DNA of 64,000 bases, taken from assembly GCA_013420905.1 (NCBI GenBank), contig JAAXNY010000009.1, positions 558,001 to 622,000 of the forward strand, given 5' to 3'. The DNA is from Collybia mongolica. Taxonomy: Eukaryota > Basidiomycota > Agaricomycetes > Agaricales > Clitocybaceae. Position numbers and translations under genes: made by a program. Positions 15,229-26,967 of this stretch are shown one piece after another (position 1 is the stretch's first letter; every line of letters starts with the position of its first letter). Below the pieces are notes generated by a model. The model was not told the origin of the DNA and did not search any database. It saw nothing but the letters and a program-made list of their open reading frames with translations.

Positions 15229-16479
15229 ATGGTGAGAAAGACGCGTTTGAGCGCCGCGTCGGACGCAATCTCTGTCAAGACCTATACATCAACCTCCGAA
15301 GTCGTCAAGTCACGCCCCAGGAAACGAAGGGCAACCTCTAAATCTTACGTGGGGTCATCTCCGCCCCCGGAATTTTCTTCAATAGAAAACGATGCTGAAC
15401 ACCATATTTATCAACCGATGGCACTGGCTCATATAGACGAGCTCACGAAAATATGGGACGCCGATAAACGCACTCCGTCTGTACCTTCTCGTCGAGCATG
15501 GGCCCTTGCACGCAACCTCAAACCTGAAAGCGTCCATCGATGGTGGTACCGCCGTAAAAAAGTTGCAAAAAAGGCCCGTATCACGATACCCAATGGAACA
15601 TATGAACTACCAGTTGGTACACCCCCAATCATCGAACAGATCGTGAAAGAGGAGCCGGACGCACAAGAACCATGCAGGAAGGTGCCAAATTTTTCAAAAT
15701 GCACACCCGACTCCCAAGATGGCTCTGATCCCGCCTCGGCTGTTATCGATTCGACCCACGCAAGCTCTGATCGATTTGAAGTCTCCTCGTCGTCCGATAC
15801 AGCTGTTATGCATTGCCAATCTCCCCAATTCGATAAACAATACAACGCATATAGTCTGTCCATACCCCCACCAGCCCTATTTTTAGACCATGACATGGCC
15901 TCTAAGTGCTCAGAGTTCATTGTGAATCGGGCCTTGTCCAGCTCTCCTTTACCCCAGAGTTCGCCTGTCCCCGCTTCACCAGAATCCCATGCATTTAGGT
16001 GTCCGACTTCCGTAATTGTAGGCAAGATCGCTACCTCTACTCAACCCATATGCAATCAAGGTGTTAACAAACTATCGTGCTTTACCTGCCCACTGTGCAG
16101 AAACCCTGCTTCATCTTCAGGTATACTTGAACGAAATCCCCAGCAAGCTCCTATGGCCTAGAGTTGACACAAGCTTATCCCCTCGTTCACAGATCTGGGA
16201 CCCCCACAGTCGATTAACCACACTCAAGGTCATCCAACGCAACTTTTCCTGGCAACAAAACATCCAATTCCAACTTCCACAATATCATCAAACTCCCTCA
16301 TCAAACTTCCCGATATACTCTCCCTCCCACATTCGGTTGGTTTGGTTCCTTGCCCATCTCCACTCGGTATAATATTCGACTCCTGCGCACACGTTTGCAG
16401 CAACACAATATGGTGCTTCGGCGGTAACAAGTACTCGTACGATGGATTCTTTCTTGGAGATTGCACATGTCTAAAATGA
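15229..16479 (+). CDS. Divergent homeodomain transcription factor
   Basis: Two exons (15229-16120 and 16193-16479) give 392 residues. The splice was chosen because TCA-G joins to AT-CTG and opens a long second exon ending in ...FFLGDCTCLK; without it the frame stops at 16161. Residues about 64-125 form a homeodomain-like three-helix unit: HIDELTKIWDADKRTPS, then RRAWALARNLKPES, then the recognition helix VHRWWYRRKKVAKKAR. Aligned on Trp48, the position of the near-invariant Asn51 is Arg. A basic patch (RPRKRR) near residue 30 could be a nuclear signal. The C-terminal region has scattered Cys, including CFTCPLC, which might bind metal. This is probably a DNA-binding regulator. Neighbouring genes give no reason to call it a mating-type protein. 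Confidence 0.68.
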
Positions 16480-17430
16480 ATTTTCGGAGGATTGTGGTGG
16501 GGATGCGGCTGAGCCTTGAACTCAAACCTGTGTTCGAATGTTCCAGCTATTCAAACAAGCCAATTGAGGACCTTGATACCGTTTGTTCTTCATACCAAAT
16601 CAAGTTGTCAATCTGCAATCATGTTATGGTTAGACGGAAATTGATGTGAACATAGAATGCTGGATATTATGCCATGTCAAATCTCACTTGCTCAGTAAAC
16701 CAGCCCGAGAACCCTCCGAATCCAACTCTCCGTGATGGCATCTTCCCCTCACGGAAGGTTTGATGTTGCCCCATGATCTATCAAGGCGATTCCTTGCCGA
16801 ACGTCTTTAGCTTTTAGTGGAGGTAGATGTCTTAAATACAGTAAACATATCGGGCCGAAGGATATCGTCCACTCTCTGCGATGATTTACTGGGAAGAGAC
16901 GAGATGGCTGACGGGGAATAATCAATCAGGCTTACCGGGTAAAATAAGGGCGTGGCGTGGTGTCGCCCTTATACATTCTCTCGCGGAAAGCGCGTTTTGT
17001 ACTCATGTAAAAAGAAGAGCGGATGTGATGCATTTGAAACCAAATGAAACATATGCAGACTACGAGTGTTTGAAGGCCCAGCATGAGAATGACAATATTA
17101 CCTGTTGAATGTGACCTGTGAGCTCCTCCCCCAGCCACTTCCATTTTATGTTGATCACAAGAGCTTCTGCACGGACTAATAGAGCCCTGTGATGTCGTAC
17201 AGACAAGAACTCCACCCATAGGCTGCCCGACACATGGTGAAATGCACCTGACACTCTTGGGAACTCCTGGATGCCGAGGACAACACATCCTGGAAGTGAA
17301 TAATCACGCTGCTGTCCCTCCGGCCTCGTGGAGGTCCGCAGGTGCGGCGAGAAGCATTGGTACCCTCCACACCCTCCAGGTTTGTACGCATAGAGACCGA
17401 CAACGGGATTGTACTCGCCTGAATGTAAAG
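16480..17430. other. Region before the unidentified gene
   Basis: No clear gene. In the last 200 nt a frame before 17431 reads LLGTPGCRGQHILE and, after a possible 45-nt intron, VRREALVPSTPSRFVRIE, which looks protein-like but does not join cleanly to the exon at 17431. The 5' exons of that gene probably lie here. Confidence 0.3.
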
Positions 17431-17914
17431 GTCTGGCGCAAAATAACGATATTCAAGGAGACATTCGTGGTTGAGCGGGCGCGAATTAGTGGTTGTAACT
17501 TGGTGTGGCGTACAAGCAAGTTGGCCGGAAAACAGGATGTAAGTACGAACGGTCGACTTGCAATATATACTATGCCATGATATGAGCTTCTCGGGGCAGG
17601 CACAAGCAGATGATAGTGAACGGGGTGCAATAGGCAGCTGTAGTTAACAAACCTCGAATTCGCGTTCGCGTACCCGACGCCACACGATCATGCTGTGACC
17701 ACAACGATATTCGATTCAGGAGGGTTGACAGTGATTGAGGTTGACATCGACGAGACTCGTGGGGGATCCCCGCCCACAGTCCCAGCACTTCGAATGGAGT
17801 TTTCATCTGATCTTATGCGACCTGTGAGTCGCCTCCATTATCGGGAGGAAACATCCATAACTTGAATAAGTGTAGGAGCTGGGAGTTTTGATTCAGTCGA
17901 AGGATGAGCCTTGA
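17431..17914 (+). CDS. Unidentified protein, C-terminal exons
   Basis: Three consecutive exons (17431-17538, 17644-17823, 17876-17914) join in phase 0 and end at a TGA. The 108-residue piece begins VWRKITIFKETFVVERARIS, contains LTVIEVDIDETRGGSPP and ends MRPELGVLIQSKDEP. The middle exon is exactly 60 codons between a tag acceptor and a gtgagt donor and is open only in this frame. The gene converges on SPC24 with about 90 nt between the stops. I do not recognise the family. The start is not resolved: the frame upstream of 17431 is disturbed, so a missed intron, a frameshift or partial decay are all possible. Confidence 0.42.
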
Positions 17915-18007
17915 ATATTAATTTGATTTATTAGATATAATCCCGCAAAGTCCGCGATCATGACACCGCGCCTATAGAATAAACGTCGGAGATAATGCAA
18001 AGCCTGG

Positions 18008-18811
18008 TCATGAGGATGCAAGCTTCCACAACAATTGAGTGTAAACAGCATCCGTCTTGTTGTCGGCGAATTCGACTGTGTGGATATCACCCGATTGTGC
18101 ACCTTTGCAAGAAGTTGATTTTCAGGATGTCACAGAATATATGACGATACTCACGGACTAGCATCTTTACTAGTTTTCCATGCTTGTCCATGATTGGTTC
18201 AAATCCAAGTCCTTTGTACATTCGAAGCCGTAGGCTGGAAGGGACAAGCTCAACTTAGTTTAGGCACATATCAATAACGGGTACGTACGCAGTTCCATCG
18301 AGTTCCTTTTCGTGTTCAACTGCTGGGTCGTACTCTTCCAATCGCCTTGCTTCCTCTTTCAAAGCCGCCAGCTCGGCCTCTCTGCTAATGACCAGGCCTT
18401 CTGCGTCACTAATAGACTTGGCGAGAGACAGTCGACTAGCATCGAGTTCATTGAGAACCCTTGCGTGAGCCTCCACGGAGGGTACCGAAGCTGGTCGCGT
18501 CGACGATATACGCGCTGCTTCTAAGATCCTGGAGAGTGCTGTGCATTGAGAAATGTCGGGATTCGAACATTCGCGGTTGGCTGCATTGAAGGATTACCTT
18601 TTAAGTTGCTATGAGCCTCTTCAAGCTCTTTCTTCCTCCGTGCTTCTGACGATGCAATCTTCTCTTCAGCTGCAACGATGGTTAGGTAGTCCTCTTCGGG
18701 ATCAATAATAGGGAGCATATCGCGAATGGCTTTTCTGTACACAAGTTCCAGATTAAGATCGCTCTGCGTAGTGGAACCGACTCACATGGCCTCATGAACA
18801 TCTATCGACAT
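18008..18811 (-). CDS. SPC24: Kinetochore protein Spc24
   Basis: This is a small coiled-coil protein of roughly 190 residues from four or five exons. It starts MSIDVHEAIKAIRDMLPIID. A long heptad-rich helix follows, with IASSEARRKKELEEA and then VISREAELAALKEEARRLEEY. The C-terminal globular part has ALRLRMYKGLGFEPI, then LVRAQSGDIHTVEF, and ends YTQLLWKLASS. A coiled coil followed by a small RWD-like domain starting L-R-x-x-x-Y is the Spc24 layout. In the Ndc80 complex, Spc24 pairs with Spc25 and docks the complex on the inner kinetochore. The last junction (LV-R-AQSG) uses a gtgagt donor and leaves a complete Arg codon. The start is fixed by a short first exon split from IKAIRD by a small intron. 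Confidence 0.8.
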
Positions 18812-19188
18812 GGTGGATTCAGTTGAAACTTTGACGCGTGATCATATTCACGAAACGTCACATCGAATCAAAACACGCGACGTGACGCATGTATTATCGC
18901 ACGGTCTCATCGGTGAGCTAGATCGAACTTCATGGATACTAGACTCGGTTGCGAGAGCATTGAGATGCAAAGGGCAAATCCATCTATGCGACTCCCGATA
19001 CTAGACACTTCCACCATTTTGCGTCAAAATCATGGAAAGGGTCAGGTTCAAGGGTGAAAAGTTGCACAGCTCATTGGTGATTAACCTGGGCATCACTCCC
19101 CAATTGTCACATTCCGCGTCATGACACAACATTGAATCTGCTAGGAGTATATTTATCCATACACAACGAACGCAACCCCGGAGCCCAA
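18812..19188. other. Spacer between SPC24 and the MDR gene
   Basis: About 380 nt holding the SPC24 promoter side and nothing coding that I can support. Confidence 0.45.
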
Positions 19189-20506
19189 CTAACCAACCGA
19201 GGGGTCAACCTTCACAACAACCTTGCCAGTAGCGCGGGATGATAATAGTCTGTCGTATGCCTTGAGGGCATCTTCAAACTCATATACGGAGTCCACCACA
19301 GGCTTCACGGAACCTTTCATAATGTGAAGTTATCAAATAACCAAATAATTAACATTATGGATGGCAAACCATTAGCGATCATCTTTTGGAGAGCCTCGAG
19401 GTTGCTTTTCTTATTCTTCAAGAGAAAGATACTGTAGCAGAATGAGATAAGCCACGAACTATCACCTCAAGTCGACATTAGACATACGCATATCGCCTCT
19501 TCGTCCCACCCAGCCACGCAGGGGTTAGAGCGGCAGCGATTGTCTTTACACCTTTCCATAGTTCCGATAATGACATGTTTTTAGGGATAGGTCCAGTCGA
19601 CAGAAACAATCCATCGGGTGCTAGGTATGCTGAACTGTGTGTATAAAGTGCAGGGTCAATTAGTGCAACCGCATCGAGGATGAGATGATATTTCGGAGAT
19701 GGTGGATTAGCTGCCAAGTATTCATATAGCGGTTTTTTGGTGTAATCGATAAACTTTAGACACAGTTTATGTGAGGTTATGAATAAACCATGATAAAAGA
19801 AATACCTCGTCAGCTCCAAGGCCGCGGACAAAATCTTCGTTCTTGCCCGAGGCAGTTGCTACCACTTTTGCCCCAATCGCTTTAGCGATTTGAATTGCAA
19901 AGGCACCAACAGCCGAACTCCCCCCATTTATGAAGACTGTCTGGCCAGCTTCTAATTTTGCTACATCTACGAGACCTTGATAGGCTGTTTGGCCGGCCAG
20001 AGTTATTCCAGCTGCTTCTATGGGAGAAATATTCGGAGGACGAATAACCAAGAAGTCTGCGGGCATCCTGACGTATTGTGCTAGTGCACCCTGACGTGTG
20101 GCCTGTGATAATTCTGCAGTTCTCCGTCAAGGCCTAAGCGGTAATAGATGCATGGCCACACCGACCAACAGCAATGAAACCAAAGACCTCGTCGCCTTTG
20201 GAGAACTCTGTCCCATTCCCATCTTCAATTACCCCAGATATATCTTGTTCTGCAGGAAGGGGTCTCCCACTTCCCGCAAAGTTGGGTAATGCCGCCATTA
20301 GCTTGTACCCTCTGAGTGGAACTGAGCATCAAACAACAAAAAGCCAGAGAGAATACGCACACAGGGTTCAGTGCCGCTGCTTGGACCCTGACAAGCACTT
20401 CTCCTGGTTTAAGATTGGTTGGTACCTCCCAGTCCGATCTAAGCCTGAGAGCGTGTGAGGGACGACCCCTACGTTCGACAATCCAAGCTCGTTGGACGTT
20501 AGACAT
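19189..20506 (-). CDS. MDR-family quinone oxidoreductase-like protein
   Basis: This is a medium-chain dehydrogenase/reductase of about 350 residues in several exons. The N-terminal GroES-like part reads MSNVQRAWIVERRG, then LKPGEVLVRVQAAALNPV, and later an E-Q-D-I-S-G-V segment. The NAD(P)-binding half has AAGITLAGQTAYQGL, then VFINGGSSAVGAFAIQIAKA (Rossmann loop), VVATASGKNEDFVRGLGADE and FIDYTKKP. It ends RATGKVVVKVDPSVG. The structural and catalytic zinc ligands of alcohol dehydrogenases are not evident, so it belongs to the zinc-independent NADPH quinone or enoyl reductase side. The substrate is unknown. The Met at 20506 gives the usual start; a second in-frame Met lies 24 nt upstream. 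The gene is divergent from XPO1. Confidence 0.82.
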
Positions 20507-21300
20507 GGTAACAAAGGAATTGCCTGGCAAGTGACACTAGCATGTGGCTGAGCGTGAGTGTTCTATTAAACGTTACTTATTTAAGTTTGACGCTCGGACC
20601 CATAGATTGAGTGACATCAAACCCTAACCCACAAATCCCATATACACCCATATTCCTGCTGAGTACATAGTCCTCCTCTTGGAGCAATGAGCCATATGCG
20701 CGTTCTAGGATAGGAGTCACGGTATGGTGTCTAGTTTCTTAACAAAGGTTACTGGGTGTCACCCGGGCCCTTTGATGATGTATTCCAAATGACAATCAAT
20801 AAAGATGGAAGTGGTCTTCAAAATCTACTACGTGGCGAAGCCCATCAAATTGTATCATGATTACTGACACTGGATGGATGAAGTCCGAAAGATGGTGGAG
20901 TGTGCACCCATAGCATCGACCCCCAATGCGACACGTGAGTCAGATTTCAAGAAGGCCGCTCACGCTGGGTATGAAGGCAGCTCGTCGACGGTTGTCCTAC
21001 GCTTGTGCGTTTGTTCTTGCCGAAAACTTGTGGATTTGACGAGTGCTGCGAGTGATCGTGCCGTTCAAGTGCCATTGGCTCATTAACGGTTAAAGTGATA
21101 TTTTGAACTCCGCCACCATTGAAGTCAGCACGTGACCGAGGAGATTACAGTTTCTGAATCTCTCAAGGCCCTTTGCCCAACTGCCCAGTGCTATACAATC
21201 TCTGCTTTTGACTAATTGCGTTTCCCGCCAACCTTCCCACTAACTTCACGGATCGAACACAAACGAACGCGGGTATCGCTTTATCGTCCCCAACGCCATC
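20507..21300. promoter_or_regulatory. Divergent promoter, MDR gene / XPO1
   Basis: About 800 nt between two start codons that face apart. No coding signal or repeat was found. It should hold both promoters; no named element is claimed. Confidence 0.45.
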
Positions 21301-24300
21301 ATGGAGGTTCGTAATCTCTCCACCTAATGCTGCTAACTCTTCGAACATTATCAACAGAGTTTGCTCGATTTTTCGGGGGAATTCGATGTCAATCTTATGG
21401 ACAAGGTTGTTATGGCCTTTTACACTGGCGTTGGTCAAGATGTACGCCCACTTGCGCGCTTTTTTTTTGGTCTTACTAATCCGATTCCTGGCTATACAGC
21501 GTCAAATAGCTCAACAGGTTCTCACCCAGCTCGAGGAGCATCCAGATTCGTGGACAAGAGTTCCCGACATTTTAGAGAGGTCTTCGTTTCCTCAATCGAA
21601 GGTATGATCATCGCTTTACCGATGAGATCCAATCTGGACCCTAATCACGCCTCGGTCTAGTACATAGGCCTACAAATCCTCGAGAAGCTCATTACTACAA
21701 GGTGGAAAACATTACCAGACGGGCAGAGGCAAGGTATGATATCTCATATTCTGTCTTTTCATCTAGGTCTCAAGTTGACATTTCAAGGAATTCGTAATTT
21801 CGTGGTTGGCGTAAATGTGAAGGTCGCTTCGGACGAGGTTGCGATGAGAAAGGAGAAAGCGTACATCAACAAACTCAACCTTGCTCTTGTTCAGGTGTGT
21901 CGAAACGGGCTCACTCTGCTATATCCTTCACTAAGCTAAGCCTCGGCTTAGATATTGAAACAAGAATGGCCGCATAACTGGCCGACATTCATTACCGAAC
22001 TCGTCGAGTCATCGAAGACCAATCTCTCTCTTTGCGAGAACAACATGGTCATCTTGAAGCTGCTTTCAGAAGAAATTTTTGATTTCTCAGCCGAGCAAAT
22101 GACACAAACAAAAATAAAAAACCTCAAAAATCAAATGTGTGGCGAGTTCTCGGAAATATTCAAACTTTGCTCAGAGGTCCTAGAGGAGGCCCAAAAATCG
22201 TCATTAATCAAGGCGACATTGGAGACTCTCCTCCGATTTTTGAATTGGATCCCGCTTGGCTACATATTCGAGACAACGATCATTGATCTCCTTTTGAACC
22301 GCGTAAGTTTCATTTGTGATAATCTATATAACCAACCTGAGTTAATAAATATTCATACAGTTCCTTGAAGCTCCTGAATTCCGTAATGTCACTCTCAAAT
22401 GTCTCGCAGAAATTGCGGCGCTCAATGTCGGTCCCGAATACGACCCCAAATTCGTAATTTTGTTCGCCATGGTTATGACCTCTGTCAACCGCATGATCCC
22501 CCCAAGCACGAATATTGCCCAGGCGTATGCGAACGCGGGTGACGCAGGGCAAGAGCTCGTACTAAATCTTGCCCTTTTCCTCGCCAACTTCTTGTCGAAT
22601 CATCTTCGTGCTGTTGAGACAGAAGCCAATCGCGATGTCCTCCTTAACGCTCACCTGTATATGGTGAAAGTTTCCCAAGTAGACGAGCGGGAAATATTCA
22701 AAATCTGTCTAGAGTATTGGTTAAAGCTTGTGGCAGAACTATATGAAGAGATCCAGAGCTTACCAATTGGAGAGTCGGGCTTGTTGATGGGTTTGAGTTT
22801 GGGAGGAAATGGTGGTGCACAAAACATGCTCAATGGCATGTCATTAAGGAAGAACATCTACAGCGACGTGTTATCGAACCTACGACTGGTTGTGATCGAA
22901 CGCATGGTAAAGCCAGAAGAGGTGCATGGGTCCAATTCTACTCAATGGGCATTCTTAATAAATCACCTTTCCCGTTAGGTCCTTATCGTAGAGAACGAGG
23001 AAGGAGAGATCGTCCGAGAATTTATGAAAGAGAGCGACACGATCGTGCTTTATAAATCCATGCGCGAGCTCCTTGTATACCTCACACACCTTGACGTAAC
23101 AGATACCGAATCGATTTTGACAGAGAAATTAACAAAGCAGGTTGACGGTTCGGAATGGTCGTGGAATAACTTGAACACCCTTTGCTGGGCCATTGGATCA
23201 ATCTCCGGAGCAATGAGTGCGTCTTTTCCCGCAATGCTTTACGGGAAATTTGAATTCACATACTTCACAGATGAAGAAACGGAAAAACGCTTCTTGGTCA
23301 CAGTAATCAAAGACCTCCTTGGATTATGCGAAATCAAACGGGGGAAAGACAACAAAGCCGTCGTGGCATCCGACATCATGTATATCGTTGGACAGTACCC
23401 TCGATTCTTGAAGGCGCACTGGAAGTTCTTGAAGACTGTGGTGAACAAGCTCTTTGAGTTCATGCATGAGACACATGAAGGTTTGCCTTGACAGCCGTAT
23501 CCAACTCCAAACCGACCGGACCTGACATTAAATATATTCAGGTGTACAGGACATGGCTTGTGATACATTCATCAAGATTGCCCAAAAATGTCGTCGCCAC
23601 TTCGTCATGCAACAATCTGGTGAACAAGAGCCTTTCGTCGACGAAATATTGCGCCTGCTGCACCGAATCACGGTAGATCTATCTCCTCAACAAGTGAGTA
23701 AACTTAAGTGAACACTTTACTCCTTCGCTGACTCCGTGGTCAAGGTCCATACATTCTATGAAGCTGTGGGCTACATGATCTCGGCCCAGCCCAACAAACC
23801 ACAGCAAGAAAAACTAATTGCGAAACTCATGGAGTTGCCCAATAACGCTGTAAGCTTTCTCCACACAATTCTCGACCATTTTTGATAAATCTTTCCCAGT
23901 GGGACTCGCTCATGGCACAAGCCGCTCAGAGTATGGATGTCCTTTCGAGCAACGATAATATTAAGATTCTCTCCAATGTGTTGAAAACAAACGTCTCGGC
24001 CTGTACTTCGATCGGCAGTTTCTATTTGCCGCAGATAGGCCGGATATTCCTGGATATGCTTGGTTTGTACAAGGCCGTTAGTGGGATCATCAGTGAGACC
24101 ATTGCTAAGGAAGGTGAATAATTCAATAAGTCGATCCCAGCAAATATTACCTATACACACTCATGACAGGCCTTATTGCGACGAAGACGCCGAAAGTTCG
24201 CCAACTCCGAACCGTGAAGAAGGAAATCCTGAAGCTCATGGAAACATACATCAGGAAGGCAGAAGACCTTGAGGCTGTGAATAACAGCTTCATGCCACCG

Positions 24301-25404
24301 CTCCTGGACGCCATTCTCGGTGACTACAACCGCAATGTCCCTACTGCACGGGATGCAGAGGTACTCAACGTAATGGCTACCATTACGTCTCGACTTGGCG
24401 TAAGGCACTTCCCTTCAATTTACATCGTGGCTTTGCTGATTCTATTACAGCCACTTCTCACCCCTCAAGTTCCCGCTATCCTTGACGCTGTATTTGAACC
24501 AACGTTGAACATGATCAATCAAGATTTTGCCGAATTCCCCGAACATCGCGTCGGATTCTTCAAGCTACTTCGTGCAATCAACTTGAACTGCTTCCCTGGT
24601 AAAGTTCATCTCATTTCCTTTTGACCCCTAATTCTGAGCATGGTCTTCTAGCTCTATTGGGTGTTCCTCCACAGCAATTTAAATTATTTATGGACAGTAT
24701 CATCTGGGCTATCAAACATACGATGCGCGATATTGCCGACACAGGTCTGAACCGTACGTCACTCACATTTGTGTGAGGTATTCGTTGAGCTTAGAAAATC
24801 ATGTAGTGTGCTTGGAGGTTGTCAACAACTTTGCGGGAGCAGCTGAACCCGCGGTCAGCAATGCCTTCTTCCAACAGTACTTCATGAGCATTGTCCAAGA
24901 TACCTTCTTCGTCCTTACGGACACAGACCACAAAAGTGGCTTCAAACTTCAGAGTGTCCTCCTGGCCCGCATGTTTCAGCTCGTGGAAATGAATGTCATC
25001 CAGACCCCTCTGTTCGACCCGAATCAATCCTCAAACGCTGCGGTGTTAAGGGAATACTGCGCCAACTTGCTAAAGACAGCATTCCCCCATGTTCAGAGGT
25101 GCGTCAAGCTTACCAGCTCCTCACGTGCTGGAGTTTAAATTTATTCCCCTTTTATAGTTCCCAAGTGCAGGCTTTCGTCAACGCTTTGGGCGAGAATCAC
25201 AATGATATCAACCGATTCAAGCTTGCACTACGTGATTTCCTTATTCAGCTCAAGGAATTCTCCGCTGGCGATAACACAGAGCTTTACTTGGAAGAGAAAG
25301 AAGCGGAGAGTCAGAGAAAGGCAGAGGAGGAACGACAGGCAGCAATGAGAATTCCCGGTATGCTCAAGCCCGACCAGATAGAAGACAAGGACGAGGAAAT
25401 CTGA
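21301..25404 (+). CDS. XPO1: Exportin-1 (CRM1)
   Basis: This is a HEAT-repeat karyopherin of about 1,070 residues that exports NES cargo with Ran-GTP. The first coding exon is only ATGGAG (21301-21306), then [18 protein letters not shown]. The order of domains is normal: an importin-beta N-terminal region ([16 protein letters not shown]), the CRIME region ([13 protein letters not shown]), the acidic loop region, then [14 protein letters not shown] in the NES groove. This continues into [34 protein letters not shown] and [20 protein letters not shown], and ends QIEDKDEEI. The intron near 23218-23270 is needed to give SGAMNEETEKRF; reading through it inserts unrelated residues. The Cys in the NES groove matches the residue that leptomycin B attacks. 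About 13 introns are implied. Confidence 0.96.
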
Positions 25405-25753
25405 TTTAATGGACGCCGATGGGTTGGTTGGTTCCTTCTTTATCCACTGTCTTATCCCTCTTGTTTGTTTTTCTTTTTTGCCTATACGTAAAATCACTTT
25501 ACCCCTTTCCCTCACCCACCCATCCACGCATTGTGTTACATTTACCCTCCTGCTGTTTCTTCGTGCCGCTCTCGAATTTCCATAATCCTATGTACTACTA
25601 GCACAAGAATAATGTAGAATCGTTATGCCTGAACTTGGACTGTATGATTGTCGTCTCGGCTCAATATATGCAATGTCACGTTTTTTTTTGGCCGCGTGAG
25701 GCTGATTAGATCGTGGACTCGTCTTTGAAATTTGAACGTCGCCTGGACCCATC
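25405..25753. other. XPO1 3' UTR and MCT-1 promoter
   Basis: Pyrimidine-rich sequence after the XPO1 stop, then a T-run at about 25680 and the short promoter of the next gene on the same strand. No other feature seen. Confidence 0.45.
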
Positions 25754-26489
25754 ATGTTTAAAAAGTAGGGCTCGTCTACATCCTCGATCGCGACTGCAGG
25801 CTTACCAGTACGGACCCTGCCCTGCCAGGTTTAGTCCTTCCACCGATATTGCTGGGCACACTCCCGTGAAAACTTCAATACAACGAGGCATCCGTACTGC
25901 TATTTTATCGCAATGGAAAATTGAACCTGAAACACTGGAGACGATATGGCCCAAGAAAGAAGGCCTCGTCCTCGTGAAATGGTCGGTTTCGTTGATAATG
26001 TACTTTCGCTTATCTGATTCACATCTGCCATTGCACAGTAGAGAACACATATCAATATACACGGTCCACAATGAGCCTCTCCTCTTCCAACACTTCGATG
26101 GCCCATACTATCCGACACTACGACTTCTTCACAAATGTAATTCGGCATCAAACATGCTCGATACCATAGCACTGACTGGTGCTTTTATTATCATAGATCC
26201 GTACATCTTACCCATGGTTAAGGTTGATCGAGGCGCGATCCGATTTCTCCTTGCTGGCGCACACATGATGTGTCCAGGCCTGACATCTGCTGGGGGATAC
26301 CTCCCACCTGCTGATGCTGCCCTACCCGCAGGGACCCCGGTGGCGATCTCTGCCGAAGGTAAAGACAACGCTGTTGGGATTGGCATCACAAAGCTGGGCA
26401 CGGAAGAGATGCGTAAAGTAAACAAAGGTGTCGGAGTCGAGCTCACCACTTACCTCGGAGACGACCTGTGGGCCCACCAGACCTTGTGA
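25754..26489 (+). CDS. TMA20: MCT-1/Tma20 translation machinery protein
   Basis: The first coding exon is 11 nt (25754-25764) and joins 25829 to give MFKKFSPSTDIAGHTPVKTS, the conserved MCTS1 start. Further junctions restore VKCREHISIY and LLHKYPYILPMVKVDRGAI. The N-terminal half is the pre-PUA domain (GPYYPTLRLLHK). The C-terminal half is a PUA domain (GAIRFLLAGAHMMCPGLTS, then AISAEGKDNAVGIG, then VNKGVGVELTTYLGDDLW). Length is about 180 residues, normal for the family. Tma20 pairs with Tma22 (DENR) to recycle 40S subunits and promote reinitiation. An unspliced frame starting at 25713 is open but would give a false N-terminus and false insertions at each intron. Confidence 0.93.
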
Positions 26490-26967
26490 CCTCGCTAGGA
26501 CGGCTCGATTGTTTAGTCCCATCATGATCTTTAACTCTGTTTGAACACGCGTTTGTGGGACTCTACACGTGTACAGGGTAGCGAACTGGGGAAATGCTTG
26601 CTGCGTTGCATTTACATAAAAGATTTGACAGGTATTTCGAATCAAGGGTACGTCGCGAAGGACTGTCAGAAAAGAGACCGCATATAGACTATTTGACTTC
26701 ATAAGTAGCGGAATACATCATGTGCGCTACCGTCTGTTCCGTGCCATATAGGATTGACCCTTTAACGTGTTTGACCGCTAGGTTGCACGGACTAAATATG
26801 AGTCAAGGGTCCAACACATAACGCCAGTCTTCCATATCGGTTGCTTTAACAGTTCGCACCTTCAGTGGGACTTGTGGATTGCGAGGTGAACTAGTTCAAA
26901 TTATGTGCAGATGTTGTTTGTTCCTGCTTTATACTCAAGCTATCGATATTTGTTCCTTTTTGCCGCG
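26490..26967. other. Intergenic, TMA20 to SRR1-like
   Basis: About 480 nt between two genes on the plus strand. No reading frame or repeat worth reporting. Confidence 0.45.

Noticed and set aside
15229..16479. Homeodomain gene taken as a mating-type A (HD1/HD2) locus
   Set aside because: There is no divergently paired HD partner and no MIP or beta-flanking gene nearby. The homeodomain also lacks the usual HD1/HD2 features.
18190..18220. GGTTCAAATCC as a tRNA T-loop
   Set aside because: It is antisense to the SPC24 coding block GLGFEPIMDKHG, and no acceptor stem or anticodon arm surrounds it.
25713..26489. Unspliced 258-codon reading of the MCT-1 locus
   Set aside because: It carries false segments at each intron. 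Splicing restores MFKKFSPSTD, VKCREHI and LLHKYPYILP, which match the family.
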